Assembly: GCA_002336725.1 (NCBI GenBank)
Contig: DDEO01000039.1
Span: forward strand, 1-6,778
Origin: Bacteroidetes bacterium UBA1952
Lineage (GTDB): Bacteria > Bacteroidota > Bacteroidia > Chitinophagales > Chitinophagaceae
Length of the DNA: 6,778 nt
Reading direction: 5' to 3'
Shown here one piece after another: positions 6,475-6,778 of the stretch. Both the position numbers and the translations under genes were made by a program. The notes under the pieces were generated by a model. It saw only the letters and a program-made list of their open reading frames with translations, was not told the DNA's origin and did no database searches. The first letter of the stretch is position 1; every line of letters begins with the position of its first letter.

Positions 6475-6626
6475 GCTTTTGATGCAGATTATGGCATTAT
6501 CGAAGCCAATAATGCCATAATTGACATCAAAAGTGCCGTTATCAACGCCAATACTGTTAAGATCACATCAATTATGGCATAATTGATACCAACAATGGCG
6601 AATTTATTAACAATAGTGCCGGTATT
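6475..6626 (+). repeat. Degenerate 21-bp repeat units (left part of array)
   Basis: Seven diverged units precede the clean array. They keep a 21-base period except for one 20-base unit (6559-6578). At DNA level similarity to the clean unit is modest, but translated heptads stay recognisable: hydrophobic, then Asp/Glu/Asn/Val/Ile, then polar Asn/Lys-rich residues, then Gly/Ala. ATT/ATC/ATA alternate for Ile, suggesting past selection on the protein. Confidence 0.65.
6481..6528 (+). other. Long hairpin inside the degenerate repeats
   Basis: ATTATGGCATTAT (6488-6500) and ATAATGCCATAAT (6509-6521) are perfect reverse complements with an 8-base loop. A G-U pair (6487/6522), a 2x2 internal loop and four further pairs (GATG 6481-6484 with CATC 6525-6528) extend the stem. 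No T run follows, so it is not a classical terminator. A related odd palindrome, AATTAT-GGC-ATAATT, lies at 6570-6584. Confidence 0.6.
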
Positions 6627-6778
6627 GTTAATGGAAATGGCAGTTTTGTTAATGGAAATGGCACTTTTATTAATGGAAACGGGCACTTATGTTAATGGAA
6701 ATGGCACCTCTGTTAATGGAAATGGCACTTCTGTTAATGGAAATGGCACTTCTGTTAATGGAAATGGCACTTTCGTTA
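6627..6778 (+). repeat. 21-bp direct tandem repeat array, open at window edge
   Basis: Seven consecutive units plus four bases of an eighth, starting at 6627, 6648, 6669, 6691, 6712, 6733, 6754 and 6775. Each begins GTTAATGG (ATTAATGG at 6669), and the rest is close to AAATGGCACTTCT. The 6669 unit is 22 bases because of an extra G; the units at 6712 and 6733 are identical. In one plus frame the unit codes V-N-G-N-G-T-S. Two plus frames and two minus frames are stop-free through a perfect unit. The array continues beyond the window. Confidence 0.97.

Larger units (their letters stand above)
6458..6778 (+). pseudogene. Frame-disrupted heptapeptide-repeat gene, 5' part
   Basis: ATG 6458 opens MLKKKT... 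and stops after 20 codons (TAA 6518). The next frame, entered at GAC 6472, reads DAFDADYG and continues in seven-residue units such as IIEANNA (6496) and IIDIKSA (6517) until TAA 6580. One frame further, the pattern resumes as IIDTNNG (6579), GIVNGNG (6621) and TFINGNG (6663). After an extra G in 6681-6684 it returns to the second frame as TYVNGNG and TSVNGNG copies and runs off the window. The units share a hydrophobic residue at position 2 and mostly Gly/Ala at position 7. Three one-base changes would restore one open frame from 6458 to the edge (about 107 codons). It may be a decayed gene, a phase-variable or recoded gene, or sequence error. Product unknown; a low-complexity Asn/Gly-rich surface or fibre protein is a guess. 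Confidence 0.45.

Noticed and set aside
6489..6686. Minus-strand 65-codon frame through the repeats (ISIN-type units)
   Set aside because: A perfect 21-bp unit is automatically open in two minus frames. The frame ends at both sides inside the array, and the conserved pattern with Gly/Ala and hydrophobic positions is on the plus strand.
6627..6778. CRISPR array
   Set aside because: The units are directly adjacent with no unique spacers, and no cas genes are present.
6627..6778. Iteron-type replication origin
   Set aside because: A 21-base period equals two helical turns and would suit iterons, but there is no rep or dnaA gene or DnaA-box cluster in view, and the units carry a coding-like heptad pattern. 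Not excluded if a rep gene lies to the right.
1..6778. tRNA, rRNA, insertion sequence or integrase
   Set aside because: No cloverleaf-like arms, rRNA core segments, transposase motifs or terminal inverted repeats with target duplications were seen.

Overview
The window looks like chromosomal DNA of a Bacteroidota bacterium, possibly Chitinophagales; the phylum is fairly safe, the order is a guess. The basis is the gene content: a CoaX / outer-membrane barrel / LptC run, a DUF202 protein and small lipoproteins. Genes lack strong Shine-Dalgarno sites. The coding part is GC-rich (about 60% in the stretches I counted by hand), while the last ~390 bases are visibly AT-rich.

Minus-strand block (27-4539). 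In transcription order it holds an O-antigen ligase/polymerase-like membrane protein, a LON substrate-binding-domain protein (ATGA overlap), type III pantothenate kinase CoaX (51-nt gap), a beta-barrel outer-membrane protein (23-nt overlap) and the LptC-like lipoprotein (8-nt overlap). The tight packing indicates one operon. Apart from CoaX (coenzyme A synthesis) and the LON-domain protein, its theme is the cell envelope: LPS or O-antigen assembly, LPS transport and an outer-membrane barrel. At the far left, bases 2-52 may be the 3' tail of a convergent plus-strand gene.

Plus-strand block (4580-6390). Diverging from the ligase across about 40 bases come the GTPase MeaB (chaperone of methylmalonyl-CoA mutase), a three-helix DUF202 membrane protein and a small cysteine-containing lipoprotein.

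Right end (6391-6778). This has no conventional intact gene but holds the most unusual material: a 21-bp tandem array running off the window edge, near-perfect at the edge and degenerating leftward. Read in the right frame it encodes heptapeptides (VNGNGTS type) whose 7-residue pattern extends far into the degenerate part, but single-base indels break the frame. A G-AAA-AAG run followed 8 nt later by a long hairpin sits just after the only plausible ATG (6458). This could be a decayed repeat-protein gene, a phase-variable or frameshifting gene, or base-level sequence errors.

Across the whole window the palindrome TTCCGGAA occurs 12 times in 6.8 kb, in both coding and intergenic DNA, about a hundred times the chance expectation. 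It looks like a genome-wide highly iterated palindrome.
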